A DNA stretch of 64,000 nt, taken from assembly GCF_029227915.1 (NCBI RefSeq), contig NC_079886.1, positions 8,370,001-8,434,000 of the forward strand. The letters run 5' to 3'. The notes below the pieces were generated by a model that searched no databases, had not been told where the DNA came from, and saw only the letters and a list, made by a program, of their open reading frames with translations. Positions 22,388-35,496 of the stretch are shown here, piece by piece (position 1 is the stretch's first letter; each line of letters begins with the position of its first letter). A program made the position numbers and the translations under genes. This DNA is from Hydractinia symbiolongicarpus (Eukaryota > Cnidaria > Hydrozoa > Anthoathecata > Hydractiniidae).

Positions 22388-24671
22388 CTTAGCAAAAGTT
22401 TTCTTAGAAAAAAAAATCGTTGTAATATATATTACAAATAGTAATATTGATAGGTGATGACTTCGTGATGATTGAGCGTTTGCATGGTGTCTTGAGGTTT
22501 GCTAAAGAAGAACATTCGTGTTGAAATTTAAAATTAAATTTAAAATTGAAAGACAAGTAATTTTACACATTTCCTCCCTAATTTTTCTTTACGGTACAAA
22601 TCATATTATGCTAGCCCTGCATTTGATGATTTTGGGAATGATAAAGGAAAGTAGATTTATTTCTAAACATCACGGTCGCTAAACAAAAAAGCTTTCAAAC
22701 ATAAAAAAGCTTGGTGTGGACCACCCTTCATCCCAGGGACATCTTTTCAATCTCATTTAATATACCATTTACAAGCAAGCCGATTCAACGTCTCCGCCGT
22801 AGCCACTAGTAACGCAAATTAGCGCTTTAACAAGCAGATTATTATAAAAGAACAAATCTTATGCTGGAATTTTAGTTAACAGTTTGGTTAAAAGTTATAT
22901 AGCTTTTGGCTGGGAAAAGTAGGAAGGGTTCTTTAGTCTCGGTTAACAGTCCTTGTAGGACGAAGGGAACTTAGATAAAAACCCACTGGGAAGACAGGAT
23001 ATCAATAACCTTAGTCAAGGAACCTGAATAGGAGTTGAAAGCACTCAAATAAATAACATTTGTAGAAATAGCAACGAATAAATCGACGTCCCCCCCCCCT
23101 CCTTCAAATACAGAACTTTAAATAACAATGTAGTCAGTCTAAACAGAACTTGTGGTTTTGATGTAAAAACGAGTCTAAAATTTTATAAGCAATACGGGAC
23201 GAACTTATCCCTTCTAGGTTTTTCTGGCCCCGCAGCCGTTCTTACGGAGCGGCCAATAATTTTCACCGCTATCAATTTAAACAAAAAGGCAAAATGCCCT
23301 GAAAACAAGGTTTATTACAGGGATCATTTTTTTTTTTAACACGATGCAACTTGTAGAAACAGTAAAGACTAAAATTAGTCACGTTCTACTGTCCTGTACA
23401 ACTCTTCAAAAAATCTTTGTATGGCCGCTTGAATTTTGAGACTTTTAAGTTGCGAAAAACACGTTTAGAGATTTAACTTTTTATCTGCGCGAATTGTTGA
23501 TCTATCAAAGGAGTATGTATGACAACACTCTACCAAGCAATACCTAACGTCCGAAGTCTAATATAAAACTGACCAGTTCACTTTAGAGGGTAAATCATTA
23601 AGGCATTTTTCTAACCTCGTGGAAGAATTCAATGGTCATTCTTAATTTCAATTCTGTAATTTGTTATTGCCAGAGGTCTGAAACCAGCATCTAGCGAACG
23701 CAAAGTATCACACATTGTTCCAAGCAGCTCAGCGACTTCTTATGATTGGCGGAACCGGTTACTATGATTATGTAGTTAATTTCAAAGTTGGTCACGAGTA
23801 GAGCAACAATTAGTAGACACCATTCTAGGTCATTTTTATGCGAAGGTAATAATTCTTTGAGTTAAGGATAAATGCGGACTGATGGAGTACATTAATAGAA
23901 GTTTATATTTTAGACAGTGTTGCTTTTTGCGTTCTTTATACAGGATAATATTGTGTAAGGTCAGGACGAAGAAACGAAAAATCTTTGAGTTGTGAAAGAG
24001 AAGTGATCCTAGCTGATATTGTCAATAACATTATTTGCCAATTGCAGTTTTTGGAATCGACAAGAACTAGATTGTTCCATAAAATATATTTAGATATTTT
24101 AAATGTCAAATTTCGACAGCTTTCTATTTTGGTTAGTACACAAACGATTTTGTACCTATAGAAGACTTGTTTTTATTTTATACGCTTCAGTAAACTGCAA
24201 GAATTAGATCTTGTTAGCAGCTGCACAACTCACAGTGTGTCGAATGTTTATCATAGCTATATGTGTTCTGTAAAAGCTAGCTGAAGAAATACTTTTGATT
24301 TTTTAAATATATTTACGTTTATATATATATTCTTACTGAAAGAAATATGATATGTTTGCATGCGAGACTTTGCTAAATGTTATTAATGTCAACAACAAAA
24401 AAAGGAAATCTATAAATGAGAAGACGAAACAACAGAAGCTACCTGATCAAATTAAATAATTTGATGTATGATTTTTAGTAGGAGAAAGCACAAACAGATA
24501 CTAAGCAGTATCAGTAGTAATCTTTGCATAGGCAGAAATAAAAGACCCTTCGGCAGGGAAAGGATAAATCTCATTCCGTACAATACTCAAGCTTGGGATA
24601 ATTTTATCAAAGTTTTTAAATTGTTAGTTGATAACAACATGTTGGTACTAAGAACTAGAAGTGGGCGAGAA

Positions 24672-27600
24672 ATGATAGATTACTTATGGTTGTTTTCTAT
24701 TTTCTGCATGACGCACATAACAAGTGTTTATTCGCAGAAATTAAACCCAAACGAAAAAGCGCCAAACTTTACGTTACCGACGTTAAATGGACCAATCGTA
24801 TACAAGGGGGTTGGACACAAGGACACTAATGTACACCCGCCAATGATATTTCATGAATACACTAATCATTCAGGCTTTTTAGAATGCTTATGGACTAAAG
24901 ATTCGTCGATATTAGAATTAATAGATAATTCCCCGGACAATATTAAATATATATTTATGACGTCATCGAACGATGCAACGGCAACTGCAGAGTGGATGAA
25001 AAAAAGATTCGAAGATGCTTTAGAAAAATACTACTCATTAGCGAAGAATTTATCAACGTAAGTATGAACCCGGACATACATGTTTCTACATGTACACTCT
25101 ACGTGTTTCTACATGTACAATCTTATACACTCTACAAATGACTTCATCGTTTACATGTAGGACTACAATTTATTGCAAAGTCCCCATGGCTTCTTTTTCT
25201 CTTTGCGCTAGCCACATGTCAGAAAGCAGAAAACAAGCCTTGGGGACGAGATTTACGTCCACTCATTATGTAGCAAATAATTTAATCTCAATCATCAAAT
25301 TTATGAATAACTTCCTAAAATATTGGAAAAACAGTCTCTAAATTTCACGAGCGTTCTCACAACTGATTAAATTATACTTCTATATTTATAACTGGGTAAC
25401 TTGGCTGATCACTTCGGCACTCCTGGGAATATGATTTTTAAAATAAGAATCGTACACGATATAAAATTTTAAATCCTTTAGTCAGACCTGCACATAGCGG
25501 ACACCTACAGTTTCGTAAAAAAGGTCCGCTATGTACAGGTGTCTGTTATGTAGAGGTTGTTTTATAAGGAAATGCTAGGTACAGGTTTGACTGTATATCA
25601 CAAAATGATAAAAAAAAGTTAATAAATCTTTTATCGAATGGAAAAATTATCTAAAAACTATCATCTAAAAAGACAATTTTAATACTTATATGAATGTTTC
25701 TTATATTTTTTCTTACCTTGTCCCCAGGGCTTTTGGTCTCTCGTCGGTGCTGCGTTTATTGACAGAGACAATAGGTCCTGTGATCGAGGTTGGTGTTTTC
25801 TGTCAATTCTTTCAAATATTAGTCACCAAAACTTCACTGTTGATAGTTTTTAGACTAAAAGTGAATAATATTTCTGCCGAATAAAATTTTTACTATTTTT
25901 TTTACCGATAAGGTACAAGGTACACTTTTCTCACGAAGGATTGATGTGCCTAAAAGCTTTTTTATGTATATGCTATGTTTACATTCTCGACGCCAGCGCT
26001 CTTTTAGATAAACCTCGAGGTTTTAATCTAAAAGTGCTCTCGGGACGTGTTGATACTTTTTCTTTATGTCATCTCTTTTTGACATAGATCCGTCAGCAGG
26101 TCTGTCATTTTCAACGAAAAAAACATTGATGAACCAGCTCAAAGAAGGTAAAAATTGATATTTTTTTGCATATTGATTGATCGGTCGGTTGATTGACTAT
26201 TGATTGGTTGATTAACCGAATTTATGATCAAACTACACCTACACTATAACGAATATTTCTCGAAATTCTACCAATGTGCAGTATCTATTATACAACTATA
26301 AACTTGTTTAATGAAATGTTTTCTCTCCAGGTCATTCGATTTAAAATCAGTTGAGCATAACATACGTAATGGAAGGATTCACGCTTATTTTCCCATGCCT
26401 CATCGTCGTATAGATAGAAGATCTTTAAATAATACATACAGCGACTTACCGAAAATACGGAAGCCGGGATTAGTGAAACATAGCAATATAGGAAACCATC
26501 TAACAAAGGCATGGGATTGGAAAACTTATAGCAAAAAACATGATATAAACTTTCACAACAATGCTGATAATCATCACCTCAAATACAACCATGCGGAAGA
26601 GCATTTTCGATTTGATCACGTGGTTTCACAGAAACGCTCCATAATTGCGCGTTTGCGCTCAGAGATATCTGAAGACGCGGATGAAACGTCGGGTGATAAC
26701 GACCAATCCGCTTTGCAGGATCGTGTTGATGGTATAATGAAGAAAGGGAAATATAAGTTTATCAGTGATTGGTTAGATAGGCTACATTTCGTTACCATTC
26801 CTCTCTACGAAGTTGGGAATTGGTTGCCGTTGGTAATGTCGCGATGGTATTGTTCTGGGCATGGGTGTGGATTGGATCAAATTGCTGTGGAAAGTCAAGA
26901 AGGTAGAAGCTTTAAACGTATTTAATCAATCCAAAACATTCTAGTAATAATATTTCACCAATTCCAGTTTAAATTTTTCAAATGAACTTGAATTGTGAAT
27001 ATGTTTCTTCGTCATTTTGTAATCAAAGTTTTAAATTTAAATGTACCAAATTCTAAATTAGTCCATGAATGGTATTAACGTATGCATACACTTCAAGTGC
27101 ATAAACTTTCGCGAATTTTGGCCAAGTCAGGAGCAGCGATTCGTGACTTTTTCTTCAAATCGCGAATGCTAATGTTTGCGAAAAAAACGTAGGCCAACAT
27201 ATTTTTTTAAATTATTTTCTTTTAATTCTACTCGAAACTTTTAAGGTTGCAGCATCAATTCGCGAAAACTTGTGTTTAAACCTTTTAACATGGCTTCTTT
27301 GCGAAAATTTATGTTCATGCAAAATTTCGCGAAAGTTTCTGCCCGCGAAAGTTACTGCACTTAAAGTATAAAAGAATTTCGGCGGGCCTGTATAACCCTA
27401 GAAATTTCACTCTATTTAACAGCAATAGATTTTTTGGTGCTTATCAAGTGGTAGCTAATATAAGAAAAAACACAATAAATAAATTTAGTATTTAAGTTTA
27501 GACATCAGTATTTAAATATTTTAACTCTGTTACAATTATTAATGTGCTGTTCTCTTCTTCTCTATTTTTATACCAACCCATCTTTCCTGATCTTTTAATT

Positions 27601-30600
27601 TTAAATCCCTTAGTATTCTACACAATTTAAAGAGTCTATAGAGGAAAAAGAATTACCTTGTGTCTTTAAATTGTCGCTATAGAAGGAGATGTGTATTTTG
27701 TCAACAAAAGATTAGATGGAAGATACGACTGGCTGCCTTCACCATATACCTTGAAAGCAAAATATCCAAGAACAAAAATTGCAGACTATGGTGATGGATG
27801 CAGTGATTTACCAGGAAATTTCTCTACGCAATTGCTGCTGATATCGAGAGAGGGAAATTGTTCCTTCTTTCAAAAGGTTGGTGTTATATCAACTTATGGC
27901 GTGTTTTCATTTGGCTGCATTTACACTATAGCGTGAAAAAGCTCACAGGCTATTTTGTTACCGCGTGCACACTTCGACAAAATCTTTAATTTTAACCAAG
28001 TGCACACAAGCGATAACAAAAAAGTTCCATAGTAGAAGATGCCATCAAATGGAGACTAGTAGAGAGTTTCGTTAAAGGGCGGAATTTTTTGAAAGGTTTT
28101 AAAGGAAATAGACAGTGGTACTAATGTTATTATTTAAAAGCAAAGGGAATAGTAAAAGTTTGATAAAACTATTGGATTTTTGCAAAACCCTACAAAAACA
28201 GAATTAAATAACCGATTGACAAATGCGACATATTAATGCGGAAACAAATCCACTTCGCTTATTAATAACACACACAACTTGAGTATTAGTATATAAGACT
28301 TGCTACTTAGATTTCGCTAGCTAGAAACAACCCGCAATACTAATTTGACAGAATTGATATAGTTATTTTTATATATAATATTTTAAAGTGATTTTGTTAA
28401 GCAACCTTTGGCATATGTGATATTACCCCCTATTTGCAATATTTAAGTAAGAAGACGCTTTCAACTTTACTTTAGATGAAATCTGCTCAAAAAGCCAGTG
28501 CCATTGGTGCTATAGTATATTCTTCTACGACTGAGTCACTGGTAGACATGACATGTGAAGGCACAGAATGTGAGGAAGAAATGAAAACACCTGGTACAAT
28601 GATATCGTATGAGAGTGGGAAGAAGATTTTAAAACTGTTAGCTCTTTCGAATGATGTATACATAAAATTTCAACACACCCCATCTAGAAACTTTTTTGTA
28701 GCTATTGACGAGCAAGGGAAGTTGCAAGAAGTTGGTTGGTTGTTGTATCCTTCAATGATATTTTTGAGTTATCAAGCAAAATGGTAAGATGGTAACTTGG
28801 CAAATATGATCAGAAATTTTGTTTAAATCATAGCCACCTGAAGTATGAAAAGTTTTTTTAAAAAAAATATAAAACTGTGTGATTAAAAGAAGTGTTAGAC
28901 GTCTTGATGATGATTGGCCTTGAAAGGCAGAGATCCTTAGCCTGACCACAATAAAATTGTTACCTAATATTTTAGTGTATTTAGGTATGTCGACGGATGA
29001 ATTTGATTCCGTCTATAAAGTTCGCAAAAGGGAGAATCCCTATTTGATTATATACATACGGAGTTATTTATGTAAATGGCTTAAAATTTAGTCCGAGGCC
29101 TACATTGTCCTCATACGTTAATTAGTACTGATATGGCATGTGGACAGACAAAACAGATGATATTCTTCGTATACACCTAATCGGGGTAAAAATATCATAC
29201 TGTTTAAAATTTGGAGATATCCCGAACCTCTACATGGAGTTGAGTAAAAGATACTGCCATCTTCTCCAAAGAAGCATTTCTTATATTCAATTAGCTGTTC
29301 TATATCACGCTCTTTTCTGTTAGGAGTTGAGATTTTAACATTTTGCAACTGCTGACAGGGCGAGGAAGGTGGGCTTCTATGCCAGAAACAATTTGCGTGT
29401 TTGTAGCATTGCGATCAACACTTCATATGGATTCTCCATGTTGCGAGTTTTGTAGTCGAAACCAAATTCAATCGTAAATGTAGTTTTAAAACGTTTAAAT
29501 GTTAAGTCAAGGACCACCTAAAGATTCATAACTCATAAGTAGTTGTCACCGAGAAACACCAGTTTCATTCCCCATAGCATTTTTAGATTAGTTTTTATCG
29601 TCAAACAACTACCACAAGAGATAGATATATATGTACAGATATAAGCCACGGATTGGCGTATGCGCAGGATACATCAAGTAGTTTACCCTTATCATTTAGG
29701 TTGAACTACAAGACAAACCTCCTGCATAATATATCTTCAATGAATGCTAAAGTTGTCAACGTATTCAATGCAACTCTAATGCAAGGAAATAAAGGAGTTG
29801 TACGAACTATCAAGTTACCTCCATTAAGCGGTAAGTTAACATGGCCGAGCGGATTACGTGTTCGCTTTGTAATCAAAAGTGGGTGGTTCGGACCACAGTG
29901 CGGGCATGTTTGGCATGCTCAATTTGCAACAGGTAAAGCCATGTCATGTGAGGAAAATAGGTTAAACAATAACGATGACACAGAGCAAACTTTGATAACA
30001 GTATTTAAAATAAATAAATATTCGAAAATAATAACATTAATTCAAGGCAGGTAGAGGAGAAAGTGTTGAGAAGCAAGGTCTAGCAATGACTATTTCGTCA
30101 TCTATTGCTGTAAACATATGTTTAAACTGTAACTATCCTTTACCATAGAACTGCAAAGATACAACCATGCCTACTTAGATATGGCATTAGGTTGCCCTGG
30201 CTCAACAGATTATGGCTGTCCACATTGGGACCACACTGTACAACTTTACGTATGTTGTGATAAAGGAAACGAGTTGTGTGGAAAAGAAATTGGTAGATGG
30301 ATAACCCCTTTTAGAAGGTCTGAACTTTTATATCAATTATATCTTAAAATACTGTCAAGAAGTCTCCAAAGTATGGCCGTTTTGATACAATGAGATGACT
30401 GCGATGTCTTCTCTCATATCAAAAAGGCAAAAAAACAACAACTAGGGACGAGGGTGGGGTTATAATCGTTACACCAAGTACCTTTTTTCCAAATTTCAGA
30501 ACTATTTTGAGTAGGTGTGAGCCTGACAGACGGTGTAAAAAGAAAAATACGCATGCGCTATTTGAACAAAAGATCTGTGTATCAATCCTATTATAGTAGC

Positions 30601-31583
30601 CCAGCTTAAACAAAATCTTTACCGCAATAGAACCTTGGAATAGTTAGCCATGTTTATTGTATTTTAGACGTATTGGTCGTTGGCTCACTAACATTAGACC
30701 GTTATTACCTATGTTCACGTCAACAAAGTGTACATTCACAATGAAAACTGTACCGTGGGCTATGCCGTGGAAACCAGCGTTAAGTTTGAGATTTGCTGAT
30801 AAAATTATGAGTAAGTGCATATTTTTTCAACATGTTTAACTTGTTGTTAGCGTGTTTAGCAGAAAAAAGGGGAAGACTCATCCATTCACTTTTGACGATA
30901 CAAGATGTGTTTTGTAATAAACTCTTACTAACTGAAATCAACTCCACTATATCAACCGTAAAGGCAGAGAAAAGACTAGTTTTAACCACTTAACAACCGA
31001 ATAAAGAAGCAGTTTCAAAAGCTCGGTTAACAAATGCATTTTGTTATCTTTTACTATTTATTGTTTTTTCCTTCTAGCTAATGTTAGTTCACCATTTCAA
31101 GTGATACCATTATTTCGTGGTGGTAAGTTTGATAAGACGTACAACACAAAACCAAAGCGTTCCATGAATTTTACCATACCACAAGAAACAACAAAAGTAC
31201 AGTTTATCGCCACAATAACTGGACACGGTAGCGACAATAACAACTGCGCAGAGTTTTGCATCACGTCGCACCACTTTGTGATAAATGACAAACACAAAAA
31301 TACCAGAATATTCGACACTGCCGGGACGGCCACAGGCTGTGCTGATAAAGTGACGGAGGGCTCGGAACCTAACGAACACGGCACGTGGCTATATGGGCGT
31401 GACGGATGGTGTGATGGACAAAATGTAAGCCCATGGGTTGAAGATGTCACCCAACAAGTTAATATTGGTGAAATTAACAGTATTCGTTATTATGGATTTT
31501 TCAATAATACTGACCCGAATCCCACAGCGAACCCTGGGAATATAATCATGTATTCTTATTTAGTTTTTTATAAAGACGTGTAA
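24672..31583 (+). CDS. Secreted PNGase F-type protein with thioredoxin-like and PA domains
   Basis: Exons 24672-25057, 26088-26147, 26331-26902, 27683-27876, 28476-28783, 29646-29830, 30149-30317, 30668-30810 and 31078-31583 join in frame to about 840 aa. Residues 1-22 (MIDYLWLFSIFCMTHITSVY..) look like a signal peptide. Residues 23-125 resemble a thioredoxin/AhpC fold (APNFTLPTLNG, FLECLW, WMKKRF) without a CxxC pair. Residues about 365-480 are a protease-associated (PA) domain. The last three exons match the PNGase F/PHM jelly-roll pair, with CAEFC, AGTATGCAD, PNEHGTW and YGRDGWCDG. Bacterial PNGase F cleaves N-glycans from Asn; activity here is unproven. The ATG at 24672 is preferred over the upstream in-frame ATG at 24468 because of the signal peptide. 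The junction at 28783/29646 (AAG acceptor) is least certain, and the 27683 acceptor could be 27686. Confidence 0.75.
25480..25593. mobile_element. pogo/mariner-type MITE, 114 bp
   Basis: The right end in reverse complement is CAGTCAAACCTGTACCTAGC next to TA. The left end is the similar TAGTCAGACCTGCACATAGC. It contains the internal repeats CGGACACCT and GGTCCGCTATGTACAGGTGTC. It lies in the first intron of the PNGase F-type gene. No coding potential. Confidence 0.55.
25989..26046. repeat. Foldback hairpin element
   Basis: The arms CTCTTTTAGATAAACCTC and GAGGTTTTAATCTAAAAG form a long imperfect palindrome centred on CTCGAG. It is flanked by a CTCG(A/T)CGCCAG / CTCGGGACG pair like the element at 34141. 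It lies 42 bases upstream of a PNGase F-type exon. Confidence 0.55.
27088..27368. mobile_element. MITE with CGCGAAA subterminal motifs
   Basis: The termini CACTTCAAGTGCATAAACTTTCGCG and, in reverse complement, TACTTTAAGTGCAGTAACTTTCGCG form an imperfect inverted repeat with TA at both edges. TTCGCGAAA-type motifs recur internally. It is an intronic insertion in the PNGase F-type gene. A related element is at 35497-35822. Confidence 0.5.
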
Positions 31584-32034
31584 ATGTGTCTTAGAACGAT
31601 TTATATATATATTTTTTAATATTTTCTATTCAAATTATTTTTTCTAAATGTTATGCATTTTTTTATATCTATTAGATACCTAATGCATTTAGGCCGGTAA
31701 TGTGTAGTATATCGTATGTTAATAACGAAACACATCTCTTTGCTACTTTTAACTAACTTAATGTTGACACGGTTGGTAAGATATTTTTCAAAATTAGTGC
31801 TCTAACCCCAAACCCAACTTGCATTGGTGTTATTTATAAAAAACAAGCAAAACTCTAATGAACCTACCTGGATTTAAAATGTGATTAAAAAACTAATAAT
31901 CCAGCCCTAAAAAAAGTTTGCAACCCTTTCCCCAGGGTCTTGTGGTCACTCATGAACAAGGCAAAATGTCCTGGGAACGAGGTTGAAAAGTTTGAAATCC
32001 GTATTTTTGAACCGTTTTGACTTATTTTGCCTAC

Positions 32035-32300
32035 AAATCCGCCATTATTGGGCCGGAAAGAGAAATTCTCACAAAACTGACTTTGTCACATTTGAGGGTC
32101 AACTATTCTCTATCAGTATGAATAAACAAATGATCCAATCCTGAGAAATGTAAAAAATGTTTTTAGGACCTTTTTCGCCTGGCTCAATTTTGCGCATAAA
32201 TGCACCATTTTTTAACTCATAAGAAAAAGACTTTGTCACTTTTAAGGGTCGTAATCATTGTGAAAAAAATAGAAACAACTAATGATCCGATTCTGATAAA
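32035..32300. repeat. Degenerate duplication of about 135 bp
   Basis: GACTTTGTCACATTTGAGGGTC and GACTTTGTCACTTTTAAGGGTC, together with AATGATCCAATCCTGA and AATGATCCGATTCTGA, recur at the same offset. The rest of 31.6-33.0 kb, downstream of the PNGase F-type gene, shows nothing I can assign. Confidence 0.4.
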
Positions 32301-33015
32301 AGCTGGTGACGGACGACAAACGAACACAGTTCAATTTATATAGGACCTTACATGTTGAAACAAGCTTTCATACATGTAATTTCACGTGAGCATTAGTTTC
32401 GCGAAAGTTGGTACAACGCTTAATGAGTCTAAAAAGTCATGTTACAATTGGGATGTCCTTCCTTTAAAACACGGCTAAATTTAAAGTTTTAGCCCGTATT
32501 TCATGTTTTTGAAATTGGAATTTTTGTTTAGAGCACACGCAACATTTTTTGACAGTTTTTTTTACTATATGTGCAGGTGAAGTTAAAATGATCCGTTCAG
32601 TTATACGCAAGAATAATACCAACGAAAAAAATTAGTACACTAAGGTATAAAATCCAGAAACTTGAAGTAATATTCTTTTAGATTTTTTATAAAAACTAAT
32701 TGTTACAAATTTTAGTTCTCCTTTGTCAATTTAAAACGATGTATTTTAGTAAAGATTATGCATAAGACCTTTTAAATTTAGATTACAAGTTTTCGACTAG
32801 TTGACCACGGTCAGACTAAAAGTTACCACTTAATATTAACTCCTCATTTCCCTGACAGCTATTTCGAGTCCGTCTATGCTGGAATAAATGTGAAAAATTA
32901 ATTCTTAAAAAAGAAATATATAGTTCAATACTCGCTTACACTGTGAAAAACAGTGATTTCCATTTAAACCTAAAATTACTGACATTTCTGACCTTTTATT
33001 GGAGGCTAGCGATGA

Positions 33016-33625
33016 CTACGAAAATACAGTTAAACCACTTTTTGTGAGTAAATTGATACACCGTATATCCCTGAAAAGAGTTTCATAATTCACGAGATAG
33101 TCACCATAATTAAGAGACTGAGGAGGTACAGAAAAATTTAAACTTTTCACAAGCAATGACTTCTCAAAATCAGTTAAGATATGTTTTGAAAAATTAAAAA
33201 TAACAGTGTCAACATCATTAGTAGGTGGTTTTAATCTTTTCAAGTTCGCAATCTTCTTATCTTGAATTAATTCCTGCTTTTTAAGAATACGGTCGTTACT
33301 TCCAAGAAAAATCGAACAAACGTGTGCAAGGTCAATGACACTCAATCTTTCTTTCAAACACGAATGGAGTAAATCAAATCCATTTTCCAACACGTGGATT
33401 CGGGATGTCTTTTGATGAATTTCTTCCTTCAGGAGATTCCTTTGGCATTGTTTATAAGAGTTAGAATTTTGTAGCTAACCTGATTAGCTGACCGAAAATG
33501 TAAGAATTTAGGCACTAAATCGTTGTCACGACAATAACAGAGAAAATCCAAATCAAGTTTGGCTTTTCTGAGTTTAAAGTCTGCTTTCTGTGAACTTTTT
33601 GTGAGCGTAAAGTTTTTAAGCATAT
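33016..33625 (-). pseudogene. N-terminal fragment of a Penelope-like retroelement ORF
   Basis: Minus-strand frames read KLDLDFLCYCRDNDLVPKFL, then after a frameshift near 33475 QRNLLKEEIHQKTSRI, then LSVIDLAHVCSIFLGSNDRIL and SKHILTDFEKSLLVKSLNF. This order is typical of the region preceding the reverse transcriptase in GIY-YIG-type (Penelope-like) retroelements of cnidarians. The reverse transcriptase is missing, so it is a truncated copy. Family name is inferred from pattern. Confidence 0.5.
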
Positions 33626-33983
33626 AAACGCTTGAAACGATAGTAGCATTAACATGTGCTGAAAACTTTAGAGCAGTATATTTTTTTCAACAAATAAAAA
33701 TAACCATTTTATACCTTAATCATTCATTTTTGGTTCTCCATCTTTTCGCTGTTATGACGTCATGATGGGTAAGCAAAAGTTGTCAAAAACTGGCCAGTTA
33801 ATCTTTTGACGTCACTTCCTAGCACGTAAACACAAAATCGGTGCAGGTTTAAAAAAATCAGAATAACTCCCACGTCAAAACGTGTAAAATAAACACGCAG
33901 AAAAAAATTATTTATGGCAACACTAAAAATAAAACTGGCTTCATATTTTCGACTAAACTAGTGTTAACTTTGCTGTCCCGCCT

Positions 33984-34004
33984 TCTTCTTCTTCTTCTTC
34001 TTCT
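33984..34004. repeat. (CTT)n microsatellite
   Basis: Seven consecutive CTT units in otherwise non-repetitive intergenic sequence. Confidence 0.8.
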
Positions 34005-34140
34005 ACTGACGAACGCATGACGACATCTGTTTATTTATTTGATGACCTAATAACATGGGTAATAAGGTCTGGTTTTGAGAGAGTTATAGATCTTACAAAG
34101 ATAGAAGGGAGGTAAGAAGGTAACATAAAACACCAAAGTC

Positions 34141-34205
34141 CATTCTCGTCCCCAGAGCAGATTAAAACCTCGAAACTTTTGAGAAGAGCTCTGGGGACGA
34201 GAATG
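34141..34205. repeat. 65-bp foldback element with perfect 18-bp arms
   Basis: CATTCTCGTCCCCAGAGC at the left is exactly complementary to GCTCTGGGGACGAGAATG at the right, enclosing a loop containing TTAAAACCTCGA. The same core is in the foldback at 25989-26046. Related half-motifs (CCCCAGGG, near 25725 and 31935) also occur. Confidence 0.7.
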
Positions 34206-34599
34206 ACCAAAGTCTACTTTACTGCTTCAACATTTTTTAACATCTAAGTTTTCAAACATCTTCAAAAAATTTCATTTTTTATAAACTTTGTACAATTTTT
34301 CCATAAATATATACATATATAGTAACTTAAAGGCTGCGAAACAAGTGTTTTGAGTGTCTTACATGAAAAGTGGAGATTAACTAGTGCAATATGAAAGCTT
34401 CCTTAACTTGAGAAAATTTAAACGGAAAATTCTTTAATCCTAACGTAAATAAGTATACAAGTATAAATAAATGAATACGTCAACATGACGATGTATAAAC
34501 GGTATAAAAAGACAAAAAAAATTATTAGAATTTTACAAGTGCAAGAAGGAGGAATTGCTATCGGAAATACGGTAAGATTGTTTAAAATACGAAATATGT

Positions 34600-34722
34600 T
34601 TGTTATACATTCTACCTAAATTTATTCTACCAAAATGGTAGCGGAGGTAGGGAGACGCACGCAATGCCGTAATAAAAAGGGTTGACGAATCCGTGGATTT
34701 TTCCACGGGGCACCGACTGCCT
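34600..34722 (+). mobile_element. Degraded Helitron 3' part
   Basis: Keeps CCAAAATGGTAGC, the GACGCACGCAATGC block, AAAAAGGG and the hairpin CCGTGGA-TTTT-TCCACGG (about 34691-34709) of the family at 15390-15539, but the terminal CTAG is lost (CACCGACTGCC). Confidence 0.5.
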
Positions 34723-35496
34723 AAACCACAAAAGAAAAAGAAGAAAAATCTAAATAAAAAAGAAGGAAATTTAACCACTAAAACTGAGACTATTCATACA
34801 ATGTTTTGATACAAAACTTTCTTGTGGTTTTGCATGGCGTAGTCAATGTTATAAAACACAACTCATGATTCTGAAGCATTTGGTTTGTTCAAAAGCCTGC
34901 TTTAATTGGTACGTCTTTAAAAGAAACTAAATAGTGAAAAAGGTCCATGTAAAAATCCGCTTAAGGGAGACAATTTTTAATGACGTGTTTTCCTTTTGTA
35001 CGAGACCTTAGTTTTTATCCGCTGTTGAACCAACAGTCAGGAAAATATCAAAAAGCATAGCACTTGTAAACAAAACCTGCTCACCTAAAAAAGATTTTTA
35101 TCCTGAACGTACCTTTCACTGACTGTGTTTTATGAACATGAATGAATATTTTGGTAAGGCTTGAGTGCACGTAACAAGGGTTGCGCATAATTTTGGTATT
35201 TTATAGTAGCTGTCAACCAGATATAAAACATATCAAACAAGAAAACTTGGCATCGGCAAAAAATTGCTGACATGATATGTTATTTGCCTGCCTGCTTTGC
35301 CAACACGTTGGCTTTCGCGTCAGCAATTGTCGAGTGTCGTGAATTAGAAAGACTGTTAAAACATTGTATGTAGTCCTCAACTTGCACGGTTTACGCTTAA
35401 GTTACTTCATCAGAAGCTATAAAAACTACCATTGTGATTTGTAGAAAAAAATAATAAGATCAGTGTGATGTGGCAAAAATTTAATAAAATTTAACT

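Noticed and set aside
24468-24671. In-frame N-terminal extension of 68 codons for the PNGase F-type protein
   Set aside because: The extension is basic and low in conservation-like features, and would bury a good signal peptide. The ATG at 24672 with its signal sequence is a better start.
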